Below, piece by piece: positions 14,588-21,817 of a stretch of 23,561 bases of DNA; the stretch's first letter is position 1, and each line of letters starts with the position of its first letter. Source of the DNA: Halothece sp964463655 (GTDB taxonomy: Bacteria; Cyanobacteriota; Cyanobacteriia; Cyanobacteriales; Rubidibacteraceae); contig CAYXDG010000056.1 of assembly GCA_964463655.1 (NCBI GenBank), positions 1 through 23,561 of the forward strand, given 5' to 3'. A program made the position numbers and the translations under genes. The notes under the pieces are model-generated. The model made no database searches. It had not been told where the DNA came from and saw nothing but the letters and a program-made list of their open reading frames with translations.

Positions 14588-15517
14588 TCAGATTGGTGAT
14601 TGATTAATGTAGCGATCGAAAACGATCGCTGCTGCACGGTGTAAGAGGCTGTGTCGTTGCGCTAAGACGGTGAAATCGTCACTATAGCCACCGCCAATGA
14701 CGCAAGCGGTGGGATAACCTGCTGCCAGACAAGTGCTTAAAACCGCTCGATCGCGCCGATAGATGCCCCGATCGCTTAACGCTAGTTTTCCCAGCCGATC
14801 CTCCACATGAACATCAACTCCTGCATCATAAAACACTAAATCTGGCTTGACAGTCTCTAACAGTTCTGGTAAGTATTTGGCTAAAATTTGCAAATACCCT
14901 TCATCATCCAATCCTCGTGGGAGTGAGATATCTAAGTCGCTCTTTTGCTTTCGACTCGGAAAATTATCGCCACAGTGCATGGAAAAGGTAAACACGCGGG
15001 GATCATCCTGAAAGATCAACGCAGTACCGTCCCCTTGATGCACATCGAGATCGACAATCAGAATCTTCTTCCCTAAGTCCAAATGAAGGATAACAGCAGC
15101 AGCGACAGCTAAATCATTAAAAATACAAAATCCTGAGCCATAATCAGGGAAGGCGTGATGGGTTCCCCCTGCACTATTGCAAGCTAACCCCTTTTCTAAA
15201 GCCAGTTTTGCGGTTAAAATTGTCCCACCAATGGCTAAACAGGTTCGATGGGCTAATTGCTCACTCCAAGGAAGTCCAATGCGTCGCTGTGCTTTGGCAT
15301 CTAATGCCCCGTTGCAATAGCCTTCTACATAGTCGGGGGTATGAACCAATTCTAGCCATTCTCGCGGGGGAGTCTCAGGCTGATAAACTTGTTGAGGTTG
15401 GATGACGCGATCGCGTAGTAAAATCTCATACAACAAGCCAAATTTTGCCATCGGAAACCGATGTCCAGGGGGTAAGGGGGTAACATAATCAGGATGATAA
15501 ATAATGGGAAAGGACAT
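14588..15517 (-). CDS. Histone-deacetylase-family zinc hydrolase
   Basis: The 309-residue protein belongs to the HDAC/acetoin-utilisation/acetylpolyamine-amidohydrolase superfamily, closest by eye to the class IV (HDAC11-like) bacterial group. GGTHHAFPDYGSGFCIFND carries the catalytic His pair (His120, His121). DLDVHQGDGTA holds zinc ligands Asp158 and His160. DAGVDVHVEDRLGKL provides Asp235, and IGGGYS contains the transition-state Tyr278. All active-site residues are present. Bacteria lack histones, so substrates could be acetylated lysines, polyamines or other amides; none is fixed by context. No signal peptide is seen. It diverges from uppP, with only 34 bp between the start codons. Confidence 0.9.
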   Translation of the reverse strand: MSFPIIYHPDYVTPLPPGHRFPMAKFGLLYEILLRDRVIQPQQVYQPETPPREWLELVHTPDYVEGYCNGALDAKAQRRIGLPWSEQLAHRTCLAIGGTILTAKLALEKGLACNSAGGTHHAFPDYGSGFCIFNDLAVAAAVILHLDLGKKILIVDLDVHQGDGTALIFQDDPRVFTFSMHCGDNFPSRKQKSDLDISLPRGLDDEGYLQILAKYLPELLETVKPDLVFYDAGVDVHVEDRLGKLALSDRGIYRRDRAVLSTCLAAGYPTACVIGGGYSDDFTVLAQRHSLLHRAAAIVFDRYINQSPI

Positions 15518-15551
15518 TAAATAATTAATAATTAATCACTCTAGTTTAACA

Positions 15552-16502
15552 ATGGTCAAATTATCTGCAAGGTTCTTTTCTCTGTCATTTTATGCTTTTT
15601 TGGGATTGGTTTTTTCGTTTCTCATCCCTCCTGCTTCAGCGCAGACAAATGCTGTTGATGAAGCTAGTACAACGATCAATTGGTTTCAGGCCGTGGTTTT
15701 GGGCCTTGTGCAGGGGATTACGGAGTTTCTTCCTATTAGTAGCAGCGCTCATCTAAAAGTTGTTCCTGTGGCTTTGGGTTGGGGTGATCCTGGTATTACC
15801 TTTAGTGCGGTGGTTCATCTTGGCAGTATTGCTGCCATTATTTTATATTTTCGAGAAGATTTAAATCAGTTGTTGCGGGGTACGTTTCAGGGAATCCGTG
15901 AGCAAGATTATCAAAATTCCGATTTACGTCTGACAGTGGGGATTTTATTGGGAACAATTCCGATTTTAATTTGTGGGGGGTTTTGGAAAGTCTTTGTCAC
16001 TGATGATTCTCCCCTCCGCAGTCTGACCACGATCGCGATAACTTCCATTGGGATTGGCTTATTATTGGGAGTTGGGGAAGAAGTGGGAAAACGCGATCGC
16101 ACAGACAAAGATTTAACCCCTCAAGATGCCATTTTAATGGGAATAGCTCAGGCCCTAGCATTAATTCCGGGGACATCGCGATCAGGTATTACCATTACAG
16201 CAGGATTGTTTATGGGGTTAGATCGTCCCACAGCAGCCCGTTTTGCCTTGTTAATGGGCATTCCGACCATTGTTCTGGCGGGGGGAGTAGAATTAATGGA
16301 TGTGGTAGAACAAGGCTGGAATGGCGCGGAAACCCTACCCATTATTATGGGGACAATTACCACATTCATTTTTTCATACTTATCGGTTGTGGGTTTAATT
16401 AGCTATTTACAGCGACAAAATACATGGGTGTTTGTCTGGTATCGGATTCTGTTCGGGTGCTTCATTTTGTGGGGTTTTGTGTTCAGAGGCGGACAATTCT
16501 AG
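15552..16502 (+). CDS. uppP: Undecaprenyl-diphosphatase UppP (BacA)
   Basis: UppP removes one phosphate from undecaprenyl diphosphate to recycle the lipid carrier for peptidoglycan and O-antigen, at the outer face of the plasma membrane. The 316-residue polytopic protein has both catalytic motifs: QGITEFLPISSSAH (54-67, with the conserved Glu58) and PGTSRSG (206-212). It carries an N-terminal extension of about 40 residues that looks like a signal peptide ending ASAQT, before the usual UppP start near residue 42. A longer N-terminus would place the protein slightly above the usual length of about 270. A short inverted repeat (AGCAATT/AATTGCT, 16501-16518) overlaps its stop codon. Confidence 0.95.
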   Translation: MVKLSARFFSLSFYAFLGLVFSFLIPPASAQTNAVDEASTTINWFQAVVLGLVQGITEFLPISSSAHLKVVPVALGWGDPGITFSAVVHLGSIAAIILYFREDLNQLLRGTFQGIREQDYQNSDLRLTVGILLGTIPILICGGFWKVFVTDDSPLRSLTTIAITSIGIGLLLGVGEEVGKRDRTDKDLTPQDAILMGIAQALALIPGTSRSGITITAGLFMGLDRPTAARFALLMGIPTIVLAGGVELMDVVEQGWNGAETLPIIMGTITTFIFSYLSVVGLISYLQRQNTWVFVWYRILFGCFILWGFVFRGGQF

Positions 16503-16540
16503 CAATTCCATAATTGCTCCCCCTGACAAGAGATCATGTC

Positions 16541-16568
16541 TTGACTGGCTTAAACAATGCTATATTCT
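16541..16568 (+). promoter_or_regulatory. Possible promoter for the sugar-type permease
   Basis: TTGACT (16541-16546), a 16-bp spacer and TATTCT (16563-16568) form a fair sigma-70-type promoter 36 nt before the permease ATG. A TATATT overlaps it, but at a shorter spacing. Confidence 0.4.
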
Positions 16569-16603
16569 TAGAAAGTTCTGATCTCATTTATGACTGATTG
16601 CTC

Positions 16604-17395
16604 ATGGGATTAATTATTTTACTGCTCGGGGGCGCGATCGTCCTTTCGCCATTAACAATTATTTTCCTCACCTCTCTCGCACCCGCAGGAACAACAGCTA
16701 CTCCTGATTTTAATTTATCTTCCCTCACTTTAGAAAATTATGTTCAAGCCTGGCAAAAAGGCGATTTTCTCTTAGCATTTGCTAATTCTACCTTAGTCGC
16801 CTTAAGTGTGACTGCTCTACAACTCATCACCGCTTCTTTAGCTGGTTATGCTCTTGCTCGTTTACGGTTTCGCGGTCGTCAAGCCTTGTTATTGTTTATT
16901 TTAGCAACCTTAGTGATTCCCTTCCAATTATTAGTCATTCCCATTTTTTTAGTCCTCAAGTGGGGCAGTTTAATAAATACTTATGGAGCATTGATTTTGC
17001 CAACGGCTGTTAATGGGTTTAGTATTTTTTTGATGCGTCAATATTTTACGACAATTCCCATTGAATTAGAAGAAGCTGCTTTTTTAGATGGAGCGAGTCG
17101 CTGGCAAATTTTAAGAGAAATTATGCTCCCTTTAGCTCGTCCTGCACTAATTACTGTTTTTTTGTTCACCTTTATTGGCGAATGGAATGACTTATTTAAA
17201 CCTTTAGTGTTTACGACTCGCCCAGAATTAACAACTGTGCAGTTAGCTTTAGCCCAATTTCAAGAGCAATTTACAAGCAGTTGGTCTTTATTGATGGCTG
17301 CGGTGATTATCGCTACGATTCCAGTTGTGATTTTATTTTTAATGGGTCAACGTCAATTTATTCAAGGAATTAGCACCACTGGGATTAAGAATTAA
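16604..17395 (+). CDS. ABC transporter permease, carbohydrate type (MalG/UgpE-like)
   Basis: From the ATG at 16604 the protein has 263 residues; a TTG two codons earlier is possible. It has about six membrane segments and the EAA coupling loop ELEEAAFLDGASRWQILREI, followed by MLPLARPALI. EWNDLFKPLVF and the SLAGYALARLRFRGR stretch are typical of MalG-family inner-membrane permeases for sugars, glycerol phosphate or compatible solutes. In cyanobacteria this group includes GgtD of the glucosylglycerol/sucrose/trehalose system. The second permease, binding protein and ATPase that such systems need are not adjacent, so the gene is an orphan here and the substrate is open. It converges on the dipeptide-type permease, with the structured RNA locus in between. 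Confidence 0.85.
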   Translation: MGLIILLLGGAIVLSPLTIIFLTSLAPAGTTATPDFNLSSLTLENYVQAWQKGDFLLAFANSTLVALSVTALQLITASLAGYALARLRFRGRQALLLFILATLVIPFQLLVIPIFLVLKWGSLINTYGALILPTAVNGFSIFLMRQYFTTIPIELEEAAFLDGASRWQILREIMLPLARPALITVFLFTFIGEWNDLFKPLVFTTRPELTTVQLALAQFQEQFTSSWSLLMAAVIIATIPVVILFLMGQRQFIQGISTTGIKN

Positions 17396-17398
17396 GTG

Positions 17399-17430
17399 AA
17401 AAAACAGACAAAGTTTAACCTCTGTCTGTT
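17399..17430 (-). terminator. Intrinsic terminator of the structured RNA
   Basis: On the minus strand AACAGACA and TGTCTGTT (17423-17430 and 17403-17410) form a perfect 8-bp stem with a 12-nt loop, followed by six T (A-run at 17399-17404 on the given strand, partly inside the stem). Read on the plus strand it has no T-run but could still slow the convergent transcript ending at 17395. Confidence 0.8.
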
Positions 17431-17594
17431 CATGAACTTCTATCAAGTATTTATGTTTTTGCTTTCTCTAGATAGTCTCTCACTCTATCTACCAGTTAAG
17501 CACCGCTTAAAGTTCTGAAGTCCCCACGTATTCCGAGTCGGCGATTACTGCAATATGTGGTTTAAGCGCTTCAGAGAAGAATCCTTAACTAATT
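17399..17594 (-). ncRNA. Structured small RNA of about 196 nt, family not recognised
   Basis: A strong promoter (17601-17630) and a terminator (17399-17430) on the minus strand bracket about 196 nt without a credible ORF. In 5' to 3' order the RNA can form the following elements. P1 pairs AGTTAAG with CTTAACT (17584-17590 with 17494-17500). P2 pairs TCTGAAG with CTTCAGA (17569-17575 with 17514-17520). P3 is nine bases with one mismatch (17552-17560 with 17524-17532). A separate hairpin pairs TAGATAG with CTATCTA (17469-17475 with 17485-17491). CGCTTAAA (17561-17568) also matches TTTAAGCG (17504-17511) over 8 bp, which makes a pseudoknot with P2 or a competing fold. Length resembles 6S RNA, but I do not see its long rod with paired ends. 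It begins about 55 nt after the stop of the dipeptide-type permease on the same strand. Confidence 0.6.
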
Positions 17595-17600
17595 ATTATT

Positions 17601-17630
17601 ATTATAAAGCAATCCGTATAAATTTGTCAA
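17601..17630 (-). promoter_or_regulatory. Near-consensus promoter of the structured RNA
   Basis: On the minus strand TTGACA (17625-17630) and TATAAT (17601-17606) are both perfect hexamers separated by 18 bp. The predicted start is near 17594. No ORF begins within reach downstream on this strand, so the transcript is most likely non-coding. Confidence 0.7.
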
Positions 17631-17649
17631 TTCTTTGACTTCTTGATCG

Positions 17650-18699
17650 CTACTCCCCTAAAGAAATCCTTGGATCGACTCGTTGTAGGACTAAATCAGC
17701 GAGTAAATTACCAATAATTAGCATTAACGCTCCCATCATCAAACTTGCCATCACCAGATACAAGTCTTGGGCTAAAACTGCTTGTAAAATCAAGCGCCCT
17801 AATCCTGGCCAGTTGAAGAAAAATTCAGCAATAAACGCGCCACTCAATAAGCTAGCAAATTCAAATCCGAGAATGGTAATCAGAGGATTCACCGCATTCC
17901 GAAGGGCATGGATATAAATCACTCTATTTTCGGGCAAGCCCTTGGCTCTTGCAGTTTGGACATAATCTTGACGCAACACATCTAGTAATTCCCCCCGTGT
18001 GATCCGTTGTAAACCCGCAAATCCTGTGATGCTAAGCGCGATCGTCGGGAAAATTAAATGCCAACCAATATCCAAAATTTTCCCTAACAGAGAAAAGTTA
18101 TTGTGATTAATACTGGTCATCCCTCCCACTGGAAACAAAGGAGATGTGGCTTGAGCAATGTATAACAGGAAAAGAGCAGTGATGAGACTGGGAAAGCCTT
18201 GTCCAAGATAGCTTAAAACTCGTAAAACCCGATCGAGCAGACGATTTTGTTGAATTGCGCCGATAATTCCTAAAGGAATTGCGATCGCCCAGGTGATAAT
18301 AATTGAAGAAATCGTTAGCAGTAAGGTGGCGGGAATCCGTTCTAAAATTAACTCAGAAACGGGACGAGAGTAAACAAAACTTGTGCCAAAATCAAAGCGA
18401 GTAATAATCCCTCTTAACCAATACCAATATTGTAGAAAAGGCGGTTGATCTAGTCCAAACCGTTGTTCAAGATCGGCGATCGTTTCTGGGGATATTTGCG
18501 GATTTTGCCGTAAGGCATCAAGATAATCTCCGGGGGCAAATTGAATAATCGTAAAACTGAGAATTGAGGCCAGAAATAAAGTTAATAGTGCTTGGAGGAG
18601 TCTTTTATAGATATATTGGGCTGTATTATTCGTGAGAAGCGATCGCGCTTTTCCTAGGAAATTAAATTGACGTTGAGAAGCCGTTTTAGTCATAGTCAT
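17650..18699 (-). CDS. ABC transporter permease, dipeptide/nickel type (DppB/OppB-like)
   Basis: The protein has 349 residues from the ATG at 18699; a TTG one codon earlier is possible. The N-terminal hydrophobic segment followed by FAPGDYLDALRQNPQISPETIADLEQRFGLD is the hallmark of DppB/OppB permeases. The coupling loop is ITRGELLDVLRQDYVQTARAKGLPENRVIYIHALRNA, and the C-terminal part EFFFNWPGLGRLILQAVLAQD also matches. It forms one half of a peptide, nickel or oligosaccharide importer at the plasma membrane. No DppC partner, binding protein or ATPase is adjacent; dispersed subunits are common in cyanobacteria. A possible -10 (TATTAT or TATACT) lies just before the start, with no Shine-Dalgarno. 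The structured RNA promoter lies 20 nt after its stop codon. Confidence 0.9.
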   Translation of the reverse strand: MTMTKTASQRQFNFLGKARSLLTNNTAQYIYKRLLQALLTLFLASILSFTIIQFAPGDYLDALRQNPQISPETIADLEQRFGLDQPPFLQYWYWLRGIITRFDFGTSFVYSRPVSELILERIPATLLLTISSIIITWAIAIPLGIIGAIQQNRLLDRVLRVLSYLGQGFPSLITALFLLYIAQATSPLFPVGGMTSINHNNFSLLGKILDIGWHLIFPTIALSITGFAGLQRITRGELLDVLRQDYVQTARAKGLPENRVIYIHALRNAVNPLITILGFEFASLLSGAFIAEFFFNWPGLGRLILQAVLAQDLYLVMASLMMGALMLIIGNLLADLVLQRVDPRISLGE

Positions 18700-18791
18700 C
18701 AAGTATATAATATCACTTATTTTTTTTGCATTTTTTCAATTGGCGTTCTCCTCAACACAAGATAAATTTTATAGCGGTTGACCATTACTAT

Positions 18792-19994
18792 TTAATGATT
18801 GATGATGTCTAGAAGCTGATGGGCTAATTCTAACTTTGTACACAAGGGAATCTCCTGTTCTAGTCCATGTTTCCCCAGAATGACACACTGATTGCGATCG
18901 CTGCCAAATCCTCCCTCAGCGCGATCGATTGGGTTGGCTACAATATAGTCTAAATTTTTTCTCTCCATTTTTGCTTGCGCTGGCTTAACAAAATCCCCTG
19001 TTTGTGCTGCAAATCCTACTAGGATTTGTCTGGCTTGTTTTTGTTTTCCTAATGTTGCAGCAATATCAGGAACATCTGCTAAGGGTAAACAATCTGGAAT
19101 CTTTTGTTTAGGAAACTTTTGGGGAGAATAATGCGCTGGTTTGACATCCGCTACCGCAGCAGACAAAATCGTATAATCAGCGTCTGGGAAATGAAGCAGC
19201 ATCCCCTGATACATTTCTTCAGCACTGGTAACACTCATCCATTTCAGTTTGGCAGATGAGGCCATCATCACCTCAGAACTGCCTTGGATTAAGGTTACTG
19301 TTGCTCCGCGATCTAAGGCAGCTTGCGCGATCGCGTTTCCCATTTTCCCCGTTGCCGGATTGCCGATAAACCGCACAGGATCAAAATATTCTCGCGTTCC
19401 CCCACCATTGACCAAGACTGTTTTTCCGAGAAAATCTCGTTTGCCTTGTGTGTAGAGGAGGGATTGTACCGTGTTCAGAATCTGATCGGGTTCTGCCATG
19501 CGTCCAGTGCCAATGCGATCGCACGCCAGCAAGCCTCCTGTGGGTTCGAGAACATGATACCGTTGATCTTGTTTGAGGAGTTGCCAATTGCGCTGTACCG
19601 TTGACTGTTCCCACATATCCGTATTCATCGCAGGAGCGACTAAAATGGGACAACGAGAAGCCAAAACCGTGTTTGTGAGCAAATTATCAGCAAAGCCATA
19701 AGCCAACTTGCCCAGCGTATTGGCGGTGAGGGGCGAGATCACTAATAAATCTGCCCATCCCCCTAACGTAATGTGTAGAGGATGAGCAGAATTTTGCCAG
19801 AAATCGGTGTCTGTGTAGGCCTGATGACGGCTGAGGGTGCTAACGGTTAAAGGTGTAATAAACTGTTGGGCTGCTTCTGTGAGCATCACCCGCACTGAGA
19901 TTCCCCCTTGATGTAAATGAGAAATCAACTGACACACCTTATAAGCAGCAATTCCACCGCCAATACCAATTAAGACATTTTTTTCAGTTGTCAT
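18792..19994 (-). CDS. coaBC: Bifunctional phosphopantothenoylcysteine decarboxylase / phosphopantothenate-cysteine ligase
   Basis: CoaBC makes 4'-phosphopantetheine from phosphopantothenate and cysteine in coenzyme A synthesis. The 400-residue protein has both halves. The N-terminal FMN-dependent CoaC domain (about 1-180) has IGGGIAAYK, the active His74 (HITLGGWADL), PAMNTDMW with Asn124, and the flap Cys158 in LLACDRIGTGRM. The C-terminal CoaB ligase (about 190-400) has NGGGTREYFDPVRF and GNPATGKMG for nucleotide binding, and AAVADVKPA with the conserved Lys. Length is normal. It follows the DUF2555 gene by 5 bp on the same strand, so the two are almost certainly co-transcribed. Confidence 0.96.
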   Translation of the reverse strand: MTTEKNVLIGIGGGIAAYKVCQLISHLHQGGISVRVMLTEAAQQFITPLTVSTLSRHQAYTDTDFWQNSAHPLHITLGGWADLLVISPLTANTLGKLAYGFADNLLTNTVLASRCPILVAPAMNTDMWEQSTVQRNWQLLKQDQRYHVLEPTGGLLACDRIGTGRMAEPDQILNTVQSLLYTQGKRDFLGKTVLVNGGGTREYFDPVRFIGNPATGKMGNAIAQAALDRGATVTLIQGSSEVMMASSAKLKWMSVTSAEEMYQGMLLHFPDADYTILSAAVADVKPAHYSPQKFPKQKIPDCLPLADVPDIAATLGKQKQARQILVGFAAQTGDFVKPAQAKMERKNLDYIVANPIDRAEGGFGSDRNQCVILGKHGLEQEIPLCTKLELAHQLLDIINH

Positions 19995-19999
19995 TGCAA

Positions 20000-20212
20000 T
20001 TAGGCTTCATCAAACGCTTCCACATCAAGGAGATATTGATAAGGTTCTACCAACTCCCAATTTTGGAACGCGATCGCACGGAGTAAATGCCAATCTTGTA
20101 ACGCTTCAAAAGGATTATTATAGTCATCCTTCTCCAAACGTTCCGCTAACTGATCCACCGCCTCTGGTGTTAACTGTTGAATTTCCTTTTGTGAAAGACT
20201 TACCGCAGTCAT
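20000..20212 (-). CDS. DUF2555 family protein
   Basis: This 70-residue acidic protein matches the cyanobacterial DUF2555 pattern: SQKEIQQLTPEAVDQLAERL, EKDDYNNPFEALQDWHLLRA, then IAFQNWELVEPYQYLLDVEAFDEA. No signal peptide or membrane segment is seen. The function is unknown to me. A perfect Shine-Dalgarno AGGAGG (20218-20223) lies 5 nt before the ATG, one of the strongest in the window. It is the first gene of the unit with coaBC. Confidence 0.85.
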   Translation of the reverse strand: MTAVSLSQKEIQQLTPEAVDQLAERLEKDDYNNPFEALQDWHLLRAIAFQNWELVEPYQYLLDVEAFDEA

Positions 20213-20307
20213 GACAGCCTCCTAATAAAATCCCCTTCAGCAATTATCCTAACCCATGAACTCACAAACCAAAACACAAATTTACGAGATAATATAGAAA
20301 ATTAACC

Positions 20308-20322
20308 TGTTCTTAAAGAACA
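20308..20322. promoter_or_regulatory. 15-bp palindrome upstream of the binding-protein gene
   Basis: TGTTCTT-A-AAGAACA is a perfect inverted repeat in the gap between DUF2555 and the substrate-binding gene, 60 nt before the latter's ATG. It lies about 13 nt after a TAATAT box near 20290, so it could be an operator over the start site. It does not match the NtcA pattern (GTA-N8-TAC). The regulator is unknown. Confidence 0.45.
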
Positions 20323-20382
20323 ATTCAATTCTTATCAGTCCTGTTAAAATCATCATCAATCCAAGCTAATCCCATTGCAACT

Positions 20383-21744
20383 ATGACAAGCATCTCAAAC
20401 ACAAAACTGACTCGTTCCCTATTGGTCTTCAGCCTTACTGGGTTATTGACCACCGCTTGCCAAACTCAAACCAACACGCCCACTCCGTCTCCAGACTCAG
20501 GAAACCAAACTCAACAAGACACTCCCGAACAAACCGCCCAAAGCTCTGGCGATTCTCCCGCAGCCCTCAAACTAGGCAGTTTATTTCCCACCACGGGCGA
20601 CCTTGCTTCTGTGGGTCAAAATATGCCCAAAGCTGTCCGCCTGGCGGTGGATACCATCAACGCCTGTGGTGGCGTAAATGGAGAACCGGTAGAATTAGTG
20701 CAAGAAGATAGCCAAACTGACCCCACTGCAGGCTCTGCTGCCATGTCGAAATTAGCGGAAGTGGATCAAGTCGCTGGTGTTGTCGGTGCTTTTGCCAGCA
20801 GCGTTTCAGGAGCAACCATTGACATCGCCGTAAGAAATGAAGTGATGCAAATTTCCTCGGGCAGTACCAGCCCTGTCTTTACCCAGAGAGCCAAAGATGG
20901 GGACTTTGATGGGTTCTGGGCGCGGACTGCTCCCCCTGATACTTATCAAGCCCGTGCTTTAGCAAAACTTGCCAGCGATCGAGGCTTCGATCGCGTTTCT
21001 ACAGTCGTCATCAACAACGATTATGGCGTTGGCTTTGAACAGGAATTTGTAAAAGCCTTCAAAGACCTAGGGGGAACTATTGTTAACGAAGATAGCCCTG
21101 TCCGTTATGACCCTGCTGCAACTACCTTTGATAGTGAAGCTGCTTCGGTCTTTGGCAATGATCCCGATGCCGTTTTAGGGGTTTTATACGCAGAAACAGG
21201 CAGCTTACTCATGCGAGCCGCTTATCAACAAGGCTTAAGTGAAGGAGTGACCGAACTCCTCACTGATGGGGTTTATTCCGAAGAATTTGTGAAGGATGTC
21301 GGGAAAACCCCTGAAGGAGAATCCATCATTAGTGGTGCATTAGGCACTGTCCCTGGGGCAAGCGGAGAATCATTGGATTTGCTTTCCGAAAAATGGCAAG
21401 CTGAACTTGGCGAAGAATTGACCGCCTTTGTTCCTCACAGTTGGGATGCTGCGGTGATTATGATGCTGGCTGCCGAAAAAGGTGGTGAAAACACTGGAAT
21501 TGCGATCAAAGATCACTATCGTGATGTCGCCAACACTCCAGGCACCGAAGTCTCTGATCCTTGTGAAGCAATGGAACTTGTTCGCAATGGAGAAGAAATC
21601 AACTATCAAGGGGCTAGCGGTGACATCGAATTCGATGAATTTGGTGATACTGTCGGCAGTTATGATGTTTGGACAGTCGAGCAACAGGGAGACTTGGAAG
21701 TAGTGGATCAAGTGCAACCTGCAACAGATGCTCCAGAAGAATAA
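20383..21744 (+). CDS. natB: Amino-acid ABC transporter substrate-binding lipoprotein (NatB-like)
   Basis: The 453-residue protein begins with a lipoprotein signal ending LTTAC (Cys26). A Thr/Gln/Pro-rich tether (about 27-60) follows, then a type 1 periplasmic-binding (LIVBP-like) domain: LKLGSLFPTTGDLASVGQNM, GVNGEPVELVQEDSQTDPTA, GAFASSVSGATIDIAV, and VINNDYGVGFEQEF at the start of the second lobe. Size and family match NatB, the binding component of the cyanobacterial N-I neutral amino-acid transporter, but urea/amide and branched-chain amino-acid binding proteins share the fold. The permeases and ATPases are not in the window. The protein is rich in Asp and Glu, and its C-terminal tail is acidic. 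No clear Shine-Dalgarno is seen. A palindrome lies 60 nt upstream. Confidence 0.75.
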   Translation: MTSISNTKLTRSLLVFSLTGLLTTACQTQTNTPTPSPDSGNQTQQDTPEQTAQSSGDSPAALKLGSLFPTTGDLASVGQNMPKAVRLAVDTINACGGVNGEPVELVQEDSQTDPTAGSAAMSKLAEVDQVAGVVGAFASSVSGATIDIAVRNEVMQISSGSTSPVFTQRAKDGDFDGFWARTAPPDTYQARALAKLASDRGFDRVSTVVINNDYGVGFEQEFVKAFKDLGGTIVNEDSPVRYDPAATTFDSEAASVFGNDPDAVLGVLYAETGSLLMRAAYQQGLSEGVTELLTDGVYSEEFVKDVGKTPEGESIISGALGTVPGASGESLDLLSEKWQAELGEELTAFVPHSWDAAVIMMLAAEKGGENTGIAIKDHYRDVANTPGTEVSDPCEAMELVRNGEEINYQGASGDIEFDEFGDTVGSYDVWTVEQQGDLEVVDQVQPATDAPEE

Positions 21745-21786
21745 TTCATCATTTTTTACCGATCCTTAGTGATTAGTCAGTGATCA

Positions 21787-21803
21787 GGTGGGCAATACCC
21801 ACC
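21787..21803. terminator. Hairpin between convergent genes
   Basis: GGTGGG (21787-21792) and CCCACC (21798-21803) form a 6-bp GC-rich stem with loop CAATA, 42 nt after the binding-protein stop and just past the convergent barrel gene. No T-run follows on either strand. GGTGGGCAAT...CCCACC is also a common dispersed motif in cyanobacterial intergenic DNA. Confidence 0.4.
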
Positions 21804-21817
21804 CGACTACTCTGAGT

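Noticed and set aside
17399..17594. Identification of the structured RNA as 6S RNA
   Set aside because: Length is similar, but I do not see the long rod with paired 5' and 3' ends and a central bubble; local hairpins dominate, so I left the family open.
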